The translations under genes and the position numbers were made by a program. The notes under the pieces are model-generated. The model ran no database searches. It was not told the DNA's origin and saw only the letters and a list, made by a program, of their open reading frames with translations. Positions 25,080 to 36,263 of a DNA stretch of 64,000 nucleotides are shown piece after piece (position 1 is the first letter of the stretch; each line of letters opens with the position of its first letter). The stretch is from Stictocephala bisonia (Eukaryota; Arthropoda; Insecta; Hemiptera; Membracidae), in NCBI GenBank assembly GCA_035578905.1, contig JAQJVL010000201.1, positions 1,202,290-1,266,289 on the forward strand. The letters are read 5' to 3'.

Positions 25080-25607
25080 TCAAAATGTAAATGGCCGATG
25101 ACACAAACTTTGCCCATTCGCATCTGGAAAATCAACTTCACTATTTGAGTACTTTAAGGTCCTTGCCATCTCAATTGTTGTTCGGTTTTCACGCTCACTG
25201 CCACTATTCTGTTCTGGTGTGTAGGGCGCTGTCAGTTTCTGCATAATTCCATTCTCTGCTAGAATGGTCCTAACCTCTTCACAGTTGAATTCACCACCAC
25301 TCTCACTGACTAGCTCTTTAATGTTGTGCCCAAGTGTTTTTGCGTGTGCTAAAAACTGTTTCAACACAAATCGCACATCTTATTTCTGTTTCATTACAGA
25401 GCCATAATGAAACTTTGTATAGCTGTCTTTGAAAATGACTAGAAACCGTTTCTTACTGAAAGATTCACAAAATGGACCTACAATATCAGTGGAAATAAGT
25501 TCCCCAGGTTTTGTTGCTGTTACTTGAGTGCCAAAAAGTAAGCGATGCGCTTTTCCAGAAATACATGGCTCACAAATATCTCTCACCAGCTTCACGGTAA
25601 TACCCAA
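25080..25607 (-). pseudogene. Copia integrase core
   Basis: Two adjoining frames: CEPCISGKAHRLLF and ISTDIVGPF (first catalytic Asp) at 25570-25480, then LVSESGGEFNCEE near 25310, where the second Asp of the usual D-N-G-G-E-F motif is Glu, and YTPEQNSGSERENRT near 25200 with the catalytic Glu. A stop at 25380 separates them. Confidence 0.88.
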
Positions 25608-25863
25608 CTATCTTTTAAGCATATCCCTTACATGTTGCTTGTCTTGGTGTCCCCATCTCTCGTGATTAGCTGCAGCGTCGAATTTTCTGCTTCTGCGATG
25701 TTGACTCTTTCCACTTTTTCAGGAATAACTGGTTCTATAGCTGCCTTGTACAAAGTCCCACCTTTCTCTCGACTTCCACACATCACAATTTTTCCATCTA
25801 CTTCCAGCCAGCACTTGGTTGTAGTTGAGTGAAACTTGCTGTTTTCATTTTTGTCTTGAGCTG

Positions 25864-26173
25864 CTAAAACAGAAAAAAGGTTCTTCGAGATCTTCGGAAC
25901 ATACCACACATTGGTACACACGGAACATGGCACATCTTCAGAGTGCTTTCTTCAGGGAAAGAACAAATTTCAATGGTGCCCTTTCCAATGGCATTGAGTG
26001 TTTCTTTTCCAGCAGCTTTGATTACACAGGGATTTTGAAATTTTTGAAATGTGACAAACTGATCTGGAGAATTCGTCACATGCTTTGTAGCTCCATTGTC
26101 GAACCACCATCCTGATGAACTCGTCTCCACTTGTATTCCATAAGTGAAGAATATCTTCACTTATGGAATACAA
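25864..26173 (-). pseudogene. Copia protease region
   Basis: Reads WWFDNGATKHVTNSPDQF near 26095. Copia proteases normally have D-S-G-A at this point; here the Ser is Asn. The segment just upstream contains a perfect 21-bp inverted duplication (26130-26174). Confidence 0.85.
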
Positions 26174-26174
26174 G
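26130..26174. repeat. Perfect 21-bp inverted repeat with 3-nt loop
   Basis: Left arm cttgtattccataagtgaag + a, centre ATA, then the exact complement of the arm at 26154-26174. It lies between Copia gag and protease and looks like a local snap-back duplication. Confidence 0.95.
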
Positions 26175-26317
26175 GCTGTATTAGTATTCAGGACATTGCT
26201 TTGAGGGACATTCTTCGGAGATCGTCTGTTAGCAATCCACTTTTTGCATGTTTTTATCCAATGTCTCTTCTTCTTGCAATAATTAAAAGTGTAATTTTCT
26301 TTGGATCTCAGTGGCTT

Positions 26318-27010
26318 TTAGTTTAGTTTTTGCTTTCCAATTTTTGCAAATAATTTTTCTTCAGTGATGTCCTCTGTGACCTTTCTGAAATTTCTTTCAT
26401 ACATACACAGTTGTGTAACCAGTTCATCAAATGTTCTCTCTTCGTTTTTTGATAATAACATCCAACTGGACCTGAAATTCTCAAAATCTGTCGGCAAAGT
26501 TTGCAAAACTTTACAAACAAGGAGTAAATCCAGCAGTGCATTTTCATTAGTGGATTTCAAACCATTGTCAAGTTCAATCCAAAAATTTCTTAATTTAGCA
26601 ACGTGGGTTGAAACATCCTCTCTATTATTCCAACCAAATGCAAAGAATTCTGTGCATATTTTGAATAACTGATCTTTGGACGATGCCTCAAAATTCGACT
26701 TTAACGCTTCCCACGCTTCATACGCTGTTTCTTTATCCATAATATTTTGATAAACTGTGTCAGTAACTGAACATGATATCATAGATTTTGCATAACTATC
26801 TGCCTTGGGGAAAAAGTCATTTGCCTTTCGGTGTTTCGTCTTGACTTTTTCATCTACTTCACCAGCTGCTAAGGGCTCTGGTTTTACGATCTTCCCGTCG
26901 ATAGCATCCAAAGCACCTTCCTGATAATCTAGCAAGTCACGGTATTTTCTTTTCCATATTGGCCAATCTGCTTCACCAGCCAAAGGTTTGATGTGTTTTG
27001 CCAGATCCAT
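26318..27010 (-). pseudogene. Copia gag (UBN2-like), open but detached
   Basis: A 230-residue open frame starting MDLAKHIKPLAGEADWPIWK, close behind the 5' LTR, with the helical gag core including YQNIMDKETAYEAWEALKS and LLLVCKVLQTLPTDFENF. In intact Copia elements gag is continuous with pol. Here it ends in a stop at 26318, just before where the zinc knuckle begins (remnant NYCKKKRHWIKTCKK near 26270, in another frame). Confidence 0.88.
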
Positions 27011-27127
27011 TTATTAAATAAATGCTGAATGACAATACTCTACAACAAAACAATTTTCGACACAATTTCGGACTTCCTCGTTCAATTTCTTTATTCAGTC
27101 TATTTGCGTGAACTGAAACCCATAACC

Positions 27128-27222
27128 TGTTGCAATTCCTACTAAATAAAGAGTAGTCTGAAACATTTAAACAAACTGTATTTTTGTTAATGGCAAAAAT
27201 AAAACTTACTAAAGAACAACAA
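27128..27222 (-). repeat. Copia 5' LTR, truncated
   Basis: Ninety-five bases nearly identical to 22766-22858 (a few substitutions and a 3-bp difference at the end). It contains only the last part of the LTR. Confidence 0.85.
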
Positions 27223-27226
27223 CTTC

Positions 27227-27717
27227 GTTTTTCAAGAACGAAGAAAAACAAGCCAGTTTCGTTTATCAAATCATATTTAAGTTATAGAAAACAAAGAGTT
27301 TTTGTGGATAACAACTGGTCTCGAGATGCAGTGGTGGAGTATGGAGTCCCGCAACGATCTATACTCGGACCGTTGTTGTTCCATATCTGTATTAATGATT
27401 TAACTTCCTCAGTTAAAGCCACTCTATTATGTATGCAGATGATGCTACATTCCTAAATTTTAGCAAATATCTGGAAGAATTAGATACTATTAGGCAAAAT
27501 ACCATGTCAGAATCCTCAAAGTGATTTAGTTGCAATGGATTTGACTTAAATCAGTAAAAAACTCAAAATATTTTATTTGGGCTAAAATCTATTTACCATC
27601 ATAGTATTAATTTATCTAGTATTGTAAAGTTTTGGAGAATTTATATAGACAGGAATCTAAATTGGGAGCCTCATATCAACTAAATTTCTACAAAATTGTC
27701 ACGAGTAATATTTCTTC
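27227..27717 (+). pseudogene. LINE reverse transcriptase, left part of a split copy
   Basis: Reads KPVSFIKSYLSYRKQRVF, VVEYGVPQRSILGPLLF near 27350, LYADDATFLNF near 27430 (YADD in a shifted frame) and LNWEPHIN near 27660, ending at SRVIFL. This is RT of a Jockey/CR1-like LINE. The coding sequence resumes in the same frame at 37831 once the 10.1-kb insertion is removed. The left border touches the truncated Copia LTR. Confidence 0.88.
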
Positions 27718-27721
27718 TTAA
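27718..27721. repeat. TTAA target duplication, left
   Basis: TTAA immediately before GAGGCATTCACTCGG. It pairs with 37827-37830 on the other side of the 10.1-kb element. Confidence 0.92.
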
Positions 27722-27807
27722 GAGGCATTCACTCGGTCACCGGAAGTCAGATTAAAATGGCCGCTCCTATAGCAACTGGCTCTAGCAGTTCTATTTATCG
27801 CCACAGG

Positions 27808-28745
27808 ATTGCGCTAGTGAGCGCAGGGAAGCCAACCGCGCGGAGATAAAGTTAGGATATGAGTGTCTAGTGGTACGTGAATTTCTCCCTCTTCTCCCGC
27901 CCAGCAGTCAGCAGCTCAGATGCCACGATGCCAGTTGCCGCACCGCGACGCGATATGCAGCTTGTCATTCGTTATCCTATACCAACGCAACATCTTTCGT
28001 CGGTTCTCGATGATGTTGGTTGTAACCATTCATGAATAAACCAAAAGAATGCATCAAAAATAAAATAGCATTGATTTATATGCTATACTTAGTCGTCAAG
28101 ATATTGTTCAACAAATGACCATATAGCCAAATAAGTTAAAAATTATTGGTGAAAACATAACCGTAAGGCTAACCTTCTCTACTTACCTAAAGAATTAGCG
28201 TTCTAAATCAGTTATTAGTGTAGGTTGACATGACATTATTAGACGTTATACTGTGGTACCGGTAATCATACAAACAAATAATCAAGACGATTAAATATAC
28301 GAGCTCGTAACTGTCTTTACTTATTGAAGTAATATGTCACAATGTTACATTTTCACAAAGTTGCGCTTTTCAATGAAGGTTCTTTTGGGTTAACAAAAAT
28401 CCAGTGTTGTTAATTTTACACAATTTATTACAGTATAATTCCAGACGTGTACATTTTTGTGAACCTTATGGATAGTGTTATGAGCACACATAAGGTTGAT
28501 CATGGTTTAGTTTTAAATAATTAAAAAAGTATGCTTTACATAATACATAAAGATCAAACGCCAAAATACAGTATACATTTCTTTCTACAAAATAATTGAA
28601 CAATACAGAAATTTGAAGTGCTATATCATTGATTTGCACTAGAAGCATCAAATCAACTGACTAAAAGAAACAAAATAACACCACCAAAACAATTTACTAT
28701 TTAAAGGCCTATACGTATATGTAGTACTATATTGAAATTAAGACG

Positions 28746-28780
<35 letters not shown>

Positions 28781-30177
28781 GATTAAAATTTATGTACAAC
28801 AAATTTGACTAAATAATTCTACTGTTTTAAATTATGATTAAGTACACGTAGTTTAAACAATAACAGCTGGAAGCATCGTTTAATTCACACATTCGCTATA
28901 ATCTGCTGGTGTTACATCACAAAACAGCTGATTTGTAAATATTACATTACCAAAATCCAATTCAAGGTGGGGTTTCCTATAAGCGATTTCGCCCAGCGAC
29001 GGCGACTACAGCCGCCCACCTTCACTCCTCATAATTTTTCCATAAGAGAACGTGCTAAAAGATGTTATCACATCAATAAATTATTAATCAAATAGCGAAA
29101 CTTTGCTTCAGTAAATAATTAAAAGTAATGTTCATATAAACTGTAAATTTGCAAATACGTAAACTACAATTTTTATTCAAACACCCTAGGACCCAGGCAA
29201 TTTGCTTTTTTCAAACTATATAATCTGCACATAAAAAATTTTACATGAAAATCAAGATGAAGTTATATTGGTAAATTCAAATATCGTAAATAAATAGCTT
29301 GTACAGTAATCTAGTCTGCACAACGTCATATCTGTACGTCACTTGGTTGCCAGGGTTGGTAAGCTCTCTCTCACTCATGGAGAGCAGACTGCTGTCGGCC
29401 GGTCAAGGTCACAGCAAATCCGCGCATGGCCACCCCTTCCCCCCTTCGATGTTCAAAACACCTGCTGTATGATACCACCTGATGATCGTATGATTGACCA
29501 AAACTTGGTTGCAGTATATGATTGCCATTTTGCCGCCAATTGGCTTTTAAGTCTTTCATAAGAATTGTTCATCGTCTAAGTCTAACTACGTAATGTTTTT
29601 GGCCAATGTGAAAAATATGTACACAATTTTTTTTGTCACAACAGCACAAAAGAGAGCTTCAAACGCAAAAATAAGCTACCAAACATTTAGTTTTGAAGCC
29701 TTGTATGGGTATACTCTTTCCTACTTAAACTAACCTAACACAAACTATAATTAATTGTATAGTACAACATTGTAAATTTATGAATAATACTGAAATGGTA
29801 TTAGAACAGATAGAACTTTGATCCGATGACTGGATGGAATATACTCTATAAACTAGTCTACAATTATACAATATTCTAATATTTCACATACACGTAAACA
29901 CATCAATGCCAATTTCTTTAATAGGTCTAATGATGTAAATATTTCGAAAACCCCTTTAATAGTATTGAGAATTTGTTGAAACCTAAAATGAGAACATATC
30001 CATAATCGTACGTCTAAAATTGCTTCTATTTACCACCGATCAAAATTTTAATGTTAATCGAAAACCAGACCTCCATATTTAAATTTTAATGTCGTTTGAT
30101 GGTGTGAATAACTAAGATAATGTATAAACTAATGTCATTTATACTGGTTACGAAATAAAAAGCAGCCATGGAAAAAT
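27808..30177. other. Noncoding left part of the 10.1-kb element
   Basis: No coding segment recognised. A (TA)n run at 28748-28777. A locally GC-richer stretch at 29330-29480. Contains the putative 3' UTR of the transposase gene next to 30177. Confidence 0.5.
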
Positions 30178-31971
30178 TTACTTTTTATTTGCTTCCTTTT
30201 TTTTGATAGCCTCGACAATATAAGGGGGGTCTCGTATTGGCATTGATCTGGTGTGGCGGGGATCGACAAGTTCTGGTAGTAAGCAGTTGCGATAAAACCT
30301 TTGCAGTTTTTCGCTCATCTCCTTTTCCCAGAACTCATCATCCCTCAGCACCTTTTCTGTTTTAATTCCTAAGGGAGTCCACATCACAAGATAGCAATAT
30401 TGGCGTTGAGTGATGTGAAGCTGACCCTGGATTTGGAAGTAGTAGTCGTTTGATTTGTTTACTTGTCCAACAGTGTTGTTATTAATTTGCCAAAATTTAA
30501 ATTTTCTTTTCAAAATTCCCTCCTCTGGTGTCATAGTTTTGCACGATGCAGGACATTTCACCTCAACTAAGCCATCCTCACCTATTAGTCCATCTGGCGT
30601 AGCTCCCAGATAAGGTAATTTGCTGTCAGTGAATAGCCCACATTTGTGTACTTGCAAACCAGTAGCTTCTTCAAAAGCTCTTATTGCTACTGGCTCGTTT
30701 TCCCTTCCGTAGGCAGTGGAAGAAGTTTCAAACTCTTTGTACAAAAGAGCTTTGACTAGATTTTGGCATGACGTTGCGTCTCTTCTTTTGCAGACTGTGG
30801 CAAAGTTTGATGCTGTGAGCAGCTTCCTTCTTTCCTCCATCCACCTCCCACTGCCCGCTTGTAGCATTGTCCCCCGCTCCAACTCTTGCATCTCCTCCTC
30901 GGTGCGTTTCAAGCCTTTCATAAAATCTGCTGATTTTCTCTGGAACACATCATCAGGCATGTCCGGCTTCATCGCTGCCTCCCCATAATGCTTTGCGTTT
31001 TCTTTTTTTCCGTTGTTTTCTTTTGGTTTCCATTTCCGTGGATGTTCTTGCCTTCTCAATAGCTTTCTTTCAATTTTTCTTTTGTTTGATGATTGCAAGT
31101 TTTTCATGACTCTACCAGGACTTTTTTTGTACATACTTTTATGTAACTTATACAGTGGAAGGCCGGAATTGTACGAAACTGCCGCTGCTAAGCACCTTGC
31201 TTTGTAAGATCTTTTGACAGCGAAATTCACTCGTTTGCCACCAATAAACTTGCTAACAATTGAGTTGTAGTGCTCAACAGCGTTGTTGTTCATTTTTAGT
31301 AGCAAACTTCGGCTGTTATCAGCTAGGTAGTTTACAGGTTTCATTAGTTGTTGGTACATTCCGGCTTCTTTTAGTTCGGGTACATGATTAGTTTCGCCTT
31401 CTTTAGGACCATTGCAAAAATATTTTTTGCAGTTTGAGTGGTCCCCGAACACATGGCTAGGGCCATTTACTATGTCTTTTGATAGCTCAGACAGTCTCTC
31501 ATGATCAGGTTTTTCTTCGGATTTTCTGTATTCAACTGCTTTTGACACAGCAGTACGTAGCCTTAGAATATTTTTCCCTACTACCTTTCTCAAATTGATC
31601 GGGCCACTTTTGCTGTTAGCAGCTACTTCTTTGACTTTGTTACAGTAATTTCGCAACAGATGATTGGTACATTCGATTTTCTCCACAGTTATATTAGGAT
31701 AAGGCCTTGCCTCAATTATACTTGTGTACACAGACGAGTCGCCATCAGCCAACAGCCTTCCATACATGACGCCGTACATATCCATGCTGCTCATGAACCC
31801 CTCCAGGATGGTGTCTGTCTCCATGCCTGACGAGCTTCCTGTCCAGTTCTTGTAGCAGACGTGTTCACGGGCTTCTTTGGATAAACTCGCAGCTCTGGCA
31901 CAGATGGTGCAGTATTTGTTCCGCACTCCAAGGAATATTACCTTTTTGGTGTGGAATCCCACAATGGCTGC
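30178..31971 (-). CDS. DDE-YqaJ transposase gene, exon 6 (rest of DDE core and YqaJ nuclease)
   Basis: Residues 399-995, ending in TAA at 30178. The first half completes the Mutator-like DDE domain: CTICARA, a second Asp in RLLADGDSSVY (D474/D476), a Cys-His pair in ECTNHLLRNYC, and the third acid in NNNAVEHYNSIV (E631). The second half is a YqaJ/lambda-exonuclease domain (about 765-940) with YGRENE (819-824), GATPDG (D858), VEVKCP (E868, K870) and QIQGQ (from 911), the full metal-binding set of this nuclease family. The tail is lysine-rich. Phase 0 entry through CAG at 31972-31974. No frameshift or stop, so the protein appears complete. Confidence 0.93.
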   Translation of the reverse strand, partial: AAIVGFHTKKVIFLGVRNKYCTICARAASLSKEAREHVCYKNWTGSSSGMETDTILEGFMSSMDMYGVMYGRLLADGDSSVYTSIIEARPYPNITVEKIECTNHLLRNYCNKVKEVAANSKSGPINLRKVVGKNILRLRTAVSKAVEYRKSEEKPDHERLSELSKDIVNGPSHVFGDHSNCKKYFCNGPKEGETNHVPELKEAGMYQQLMKPVNYLADNSRSLLLKMNNNAVEHYNSIVSKFIGGKRVNFAVKRSYKARCLAAAVSYNSGLPLYKLHKSMYKKSPGRVMKNLQSSNKRKIERKLLRRQEHPRKWKPKENNGKKENAKHYGEAAMKPDMPDDVFQRKSADFMKGLKRTEEEMQELERGTMLQAGSGRWMEERRKLLTASNFATVCKRRDATSCQNLVKALLYKEFETSSTAYGRENEPVAIRAFEEATGLQVHKCGLFTDSKLPYLGATPDGLIGEDGLVEVKCPASCKTMTPEEGILKRKFKFWQINNNTVGQVNKSNDYYFQIQGQLHITQRQYCYLVMWTPLGIKTEKVLRDDEFWEKEMSEKLQRFYRNCLLPELVDPRHTRSMPIRDPPYIVEAIKKKEANKK

Positions 31972-33219
31972 CTGAAAAAGTAAAATGTAATACCTTTTTT
32001 CCTTTTTTTTAAGACATTTAGCAGACATTTTTAAACAAACAAGAAAAATTAGAACTATTTGAAAAATCATAGAGTATTAGTAACCTACAAAAGTAATGGA
32101 ATGGGCTCAGATCACATAATTTTTCCAATTTCAGTGCCGTAACAAAAATTTGTGTGTATTTTCTTGTAATTTTGTTGACGTTATGAAACAAAATAAATGT
32201 GTTAAAAATAGATTTTCGTTTAAATTGTCATGCGTGGTTAATAGCCTTATAGTTTAACATCAATACAGCATTTATTTTATCATGATATCTTTCCAAATAC
32301 ATGTACTAGGCGTAAATATGTTTTAAGATGTTCGATCGTGTAGCACCAATCACACGAGTGGGGTGGTACCGATCAATCCCGATCATGTGATCAAGTACGA
32401 AATCACAAATTTGTTTAATGACAAGCTCATTGTTTTCAAAAACGTTATATATTTGTAAATGTTTAAGGCAAAGGTTGTTTTGAAAGTTAAGTTAAAAATT
32501 AAACACCAATATAACCCCCAATCAATTTTAAAACTCCCCAAAATGGCCAAAATTTTCAAAATTTTGGTTTTTGATGGTTATAATTTACGGTGTAAACGTA
32601 AATTATACTCTATATCAGATGTATTTTCAATTAAAAATTTAAAATCACAATTTAAGTTAGTTTTTTATGAAAAATTGGTTGGTAAAAATTGTCCCATTTA
32701 AATTGCATTGGAATATTGATGATCGGTATTCCCTTCTTTAGCCCTTTTCACCCTTTATCCTAAAATTATTTTAAGTAAAGCTTCAAAAATTTCATTTTAC
32801 ACCTTTTCTGCATTCCTTTCCCACACAGTATTTTCTACACAAAATTTTGCCGATTCTATATTTGAAATATTGAAGAAGGCATTTCACCAACATTTCAAGA
32901 ACTTTTAAACAATTTACAAAAAAATTCAAAAGAACCAAGAACAATTAAAAAATAATTGTTCCTCGTGTATCTTTATTAATATATCAACTAATATTGCCCT
33001 TTCATTTGATAATTTATCCAAGGTATTTAGACACACAAAAAAATGCCATTCTTCTTATTTAAAAGTTAATATGCAATTACGCCTGCTGAGCTTTGGAGGA
33101 TAGTTTAAAAATAAAAGCTGTGAGAACTGATCCGGTGCAACCATGACTTAAAAAGTCCTACATGTAATACAGTCCCTATATATGCAAATTTCCAAAAAAA
33201 TAATATTCGTTCAACTTAC
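31972..33219 (-). other. Intron 5 of the DDE-YqaJ gene
   Basis: A 1248-bp intron with a GTAAGT donor at its upstream end (33219-33214) and a CAG acceptor at 31974-31972. It splits the DDE domain between the first and second catalytic Asp. No feature recognised inside. Confidence 0.85.
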
Positions 33220-33970
33220 CACGCCAGCTAATGAGTTGAAGTTGGATCTATATGAACGCTTTATCCAACTACCGTCTGCAACTACTGTCAGGATAGGAAT
33301 TCCGTCAGGTGATGTGTGGCCGTTTTCAAGAGCAAACTGGATCTCCTCTTCGATAGCAGATCTCATTTCATTTAGGGCGGTTTCTTCCCAAGCGTCTGCA
33401 ACCCTGTCATGCGTCTTGTTATATTTGTTCCACGACATGTACGGTACCTCCAAAGTTGCCAACAATTCCTTCATTTGAGAATGACCGATACCTACAGCCA
33501 TGGCACCAGCGACACTAGCAGTGTTGATGTCCATCAAATCATGTTTAGGATCCTCTGAATGTAAAGAAAACTTTTCGTTGCACATGTTGCACTTCAATGT
33601 AACTGTGAATTTAAGTCCACTGAAACGTTCGTTAACAACACAACAGTTACTTATAGTACATCCAAATGTGCGATTGTGTTCATTTATCAATTTAATTTGT
33701 TCAAAAAAGTAAGAAAAATGTATCATGCGTCGCCCTTCTACACCACAATACAATTGAACACCGTCCATGAATTTCTCTCCAGAACCTGTTTGCTGATTAC
33801 TGTTCGACAAGAGTTCGTCAAATTGAAGCATGTCTTCTTCAACACAGTTGGATACATTGGATTCAGCAATCAATAAATCATGTTCGTCTTCTTTCTCCAA
33901 ATCCATTCTTAGCCCTCTTCGGGAACCTGGGTTTTGAGCCGAAACCATCTTTGGAGTACTGCTACATACC
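33220..33970 (-). CDS. DDE-YqaJ transposase gene, exon 5 (zinc-binding and first DDE Asp)
   Basis: Residues about 148-398. It contains CVVNERFSGLKFTV, a Cys pair in KCNMCNEKFSLHS, the helical GAMAVGIGHSQMKELLATLE segment and ILTVVADGSWIKRSYRSNF, in which D380 is the likely first catalytic Asp. This arrangement is the Mutator-like transposase domain of many arthropod transposon proteins. Phase 2 entry from exon 4 (AT+G gives Met) and phase 0 exit with donor GTAAGT. The frame is open throughout. The upstream 150 residues are acidic and low in complexity and may be regulatory. Confidence 0.92.
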
Positions 33971-34310
33971 CTGAAAAACACAAGTAAATATTAAAAACAA
34001 TAGCTGTAGTGCCCGCTCACCTATTTTACGCTCGCACCCGCACCGCGTATAGTAGGCATTGCGGCCTTGTAGATTAGAGGAATTTATTTTTATACACCGC
34101 TTTGGCCTAGGACCTCATGGATTGGAGTGTCGCTACGTTGCCTGGGTGGGTATATTTGATTCAAAATATATAATAGATTTAACTTACTTCAAAGAAACAC
34201 TAAAAACTAATGCTGAGCATCAGGAACTTTAGGTAGTAAGATGGTTTATTGGTTAGTTATCATTAGCGTTATATTTAGTTCATATTTTCAGACGACAACA
34301 GACTACTTAC

Positions 34311-34448
34311 ATTTCAGCTTTGTTGAAAGAGTCGGAATGAGATTTTCTCAGAAGTGTGGGCTCTTTTACTGCATCTAGGATAGGTTTACTGCTGTAAGGA
34401 TGGTCCATCACTAGAGCCTCTAGTGAAGTGATGTTCTTTGGACTATAC
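34311..34448 (-). CDS. DDE-YqaJ transposase gene, exon 4
   Basis: 138 bp, residues about 102-147, reading YSPKNITSLEALVMDHPYSS and ending NKAE plus a split codon AT. Acceptor CAG above 34448, donor GTAAGT below 34311. Entry and exit both phase 2, as for exons 2 and 3. No domain recognised; serine-rich and probably disordered. Confidence 0.88.
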
Positions 34449-34622
34449 CTGGAAGAAAGACAAATTTTGGTATTTTTGGTACACATTAATACATTTTTCA
34501 CAAAATTTTCAAAAACAGGGCTTTAAAAATGTATTGTTTATACGGATTATGCAATTATTCTGTGCTCCCAAATCCTAGATTGTATAATGATAAAATTTGT
34601 TGTAAGAGTATCAGCTGCTTAC

Positions 34623-34730
34623 ATTTCAGTCTTGCTGTTCATAGGTCTTTGATTTTGAATTTTCATGTCAACGGAAGAGGGATCTACTACAGCTTCATTG
34701 TCAGAAGATGGAATATCTTGCAGCAAAGAT
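34623..34730 (-). CDS. DDE-YqaJ transposase gene, exon 3
   Basis: 108 bp, residues about 66-101, reading SLLQDIPSSDNEAVVDPSSV and ending SKTE plus AT. Acceptor TTTTCAG above 34730, donor GTAAGC below 34623. Symmetric phase 2. Weak similarity to exon 2 at its start (TCT...CAAGAT) raises the possibility of exon duplication. Confidence 0.87.
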
Positions 34731-35173
34731 CTGAAAAAAGACTTGTTTCTATATAAAAGTGCAGACATTTTTGTATACATATAATCATTTCGAGTTCTCG
34801 CAGCACAAAACTATATAAATAACTTCTATACTGGTAGTAATCAAAAATAAACTTATTATTTTATTGAAATCATTTCTATGTGCCGTTTTGTGCATTATTT
34901 GCGTAAGCACAAAAAACATAAAGATACGGAAAACGGCCTTTTTTGGAAACGAGGTATTCTATAAAAGTGGTAATTTATTCAATTCCTTAGTATCATAACA
35001 AAATTAAACATATACACCAACTTAAAAAAATTGATTTTCAAAATTAAAAGTTATTTTGTGGAAGAAAACAAAATATCAAATATTTGCTAAAAAAAGCATA
35101 AAACACAAACAAATCATCAATACATATATGATTAATAAATTTAAAGTTAATTAATTCACTATAACTGTCTTAC

Positions 35174-35278
35174 ATTTCGTCATCATCGTAGACAGGGTTA
35201 TCATCTTGTTCTATTCCTGGGCTTGGTTCTAGATTTTCAACAGACGTAGCAGACAATACAGCATCTTGTATCTGAGAC
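35174..35278 (-). CDS. DDE-YqaJ transposase gene, exon 2
   Basis: 105 bp, residues about 31-65, reading SQIQDAVLSATSVENLEPSP and ending in the acidic YDDDE plus AT. Acceptor TTTGCAG above 35278, donor GTAAGA below 35174. Symmetric phase 2. Confidence 0.87.
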
Positions 35279-35402
35279 CTGCAAACATTTTATTTCTATA
35301 ATTCTTGACCGTTTGATCAAGCCACACGCAGGCTAAATTGATTTCTTGTGCAAAATAGGTTACAACTGATTTTCTCAAGACGACTGTTGTTGCAACTATA
35401 TG

Positions 35403-35604
35403 GTGCTGTTACACTATCAATATATTGACAATATGTATTGAGGCTTATGTCAATATTGACGTCAGTACTGACACAGCTGTTCGAGCCTGGCGAAATTCCG
35501 CCATTTGAAACAATATATTGACGGAAATGTCAAAAGTAAACAAACAACATATCTTCAATATTTCATCAATACTTATTGTCAATATATTGATAGTGTAACA
35601 TCAC
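35403..35604. mobile_element. 202-bp MITE in intron 1 of the DDE-YqaJ gene
   Basis: About 30-bp terminal inverted repeats (left gtgctgttacactatcaata, right the complement with one mismatch) enclose about 140 bp. No coding capacity. Target duplication not resolved, so the superfamily is unknown. It is younger than the host transposon. Confidence 0.88.
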
Positions 35605-36171
35605 GGATAGACAACAATCTACGAAGCTGTTTGTACTCGTAAATCAGTAAATGCAACAGCTGACAGCTGTTCTCTGTAGGTAGGGTGTACAGTCAGCGAA
35701 ACTACTACACTGTGTAGTGTGTAGGTTGCTCAAAGATAGTTGCTATGACAACCGCCACGATGCTGCCTGTCCTGAGACAGCCAGCTGGCGGGAAGTGGCC
35801 TTGGTCGCACTGCTCCACTATAGACTTCACCGAACTGAATTTTTACTGCTTCACACACACACCCACCAATATAACCACGACTGACGACACACACAGCTAC
35901 GTCAGTGTTTTGCTGTTTAGCTACAATTTAGTGTATTTGTTTTGTTGTAAAAATGCGACTAATAACTTTCTATGAAACCTAAAAAAATACCGTAAATTAG
36001 GTACAGCTTATATAATTTTGTGCTTACTTATGTATTTTACACAATTAGCCTACTAAACAACTAGAACGGTACGGGTCTAAGCTCAAGAAAATAACTTTGC
36101 TATACTCTATTTTTACTTATACCAATGACAATTTGAACTACAGGTTGAACATTTTAAAAATAATCACTTAC

Positions 36172-36263
36172 CTTGCTTCCTTTTGTTGTTGCCATTTTAA
36201 TAAACCAGGATTTCGTCGTCTTTTTTTAACATACGAACTCAAACACCGTCTACGCTTAGGCAT
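36172..36263 (-). CDS. DDE-YqaJ transposase gene, exon 1 (start codon, basic N-terminus)
   Basis: 92 bp starting at ATG 36263. It reads MPKRRRCLSSYVKKRRR then NPGLLKWQQQKEA, and ends with a split codon AG before GTAAGT. The two basic clusters (KRRR and KKRRR) look like a bipartite nuclear localisation signal, apt for a transposase. Phase 2 exit fits exon 2. The six exons sum to 2988 nt (995 codons plus stop) with matching phases at every junction, which strongly supports this start. Confidence 0.88.

Larger units (their letters stand above)
22766..27222 (-). mobile_element. Ty1/Copia retrotransposon, degenerate
   Basis: Minus-strand element with gag, protease, integrase, RT and RNase H in Copia order. 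A 3' LTR lies at 22766-22993 and a shortened 5' LTR at 27128-27222. The sequence just inside the 5' LTR is GGTTATGGGTTTC, similar to Copia primer-binding sites that use an internal part of initiator tRNA-Met. Frames are broken by several shifts and stops. The 5' LTR lacks its first ~130 bp, and on the other side of it lies an RT segment of a LINE. A deletion across that junction is the simplest explanation. Confidence 0.9.

Noticed and set aside
32459..32701. 80-codon frame in the transposase intron
   Set aside because: Low-complexity Lys/Asn/Phe-rich translation of AT-rich DNA with no homology recognised, within a well-defined intron.
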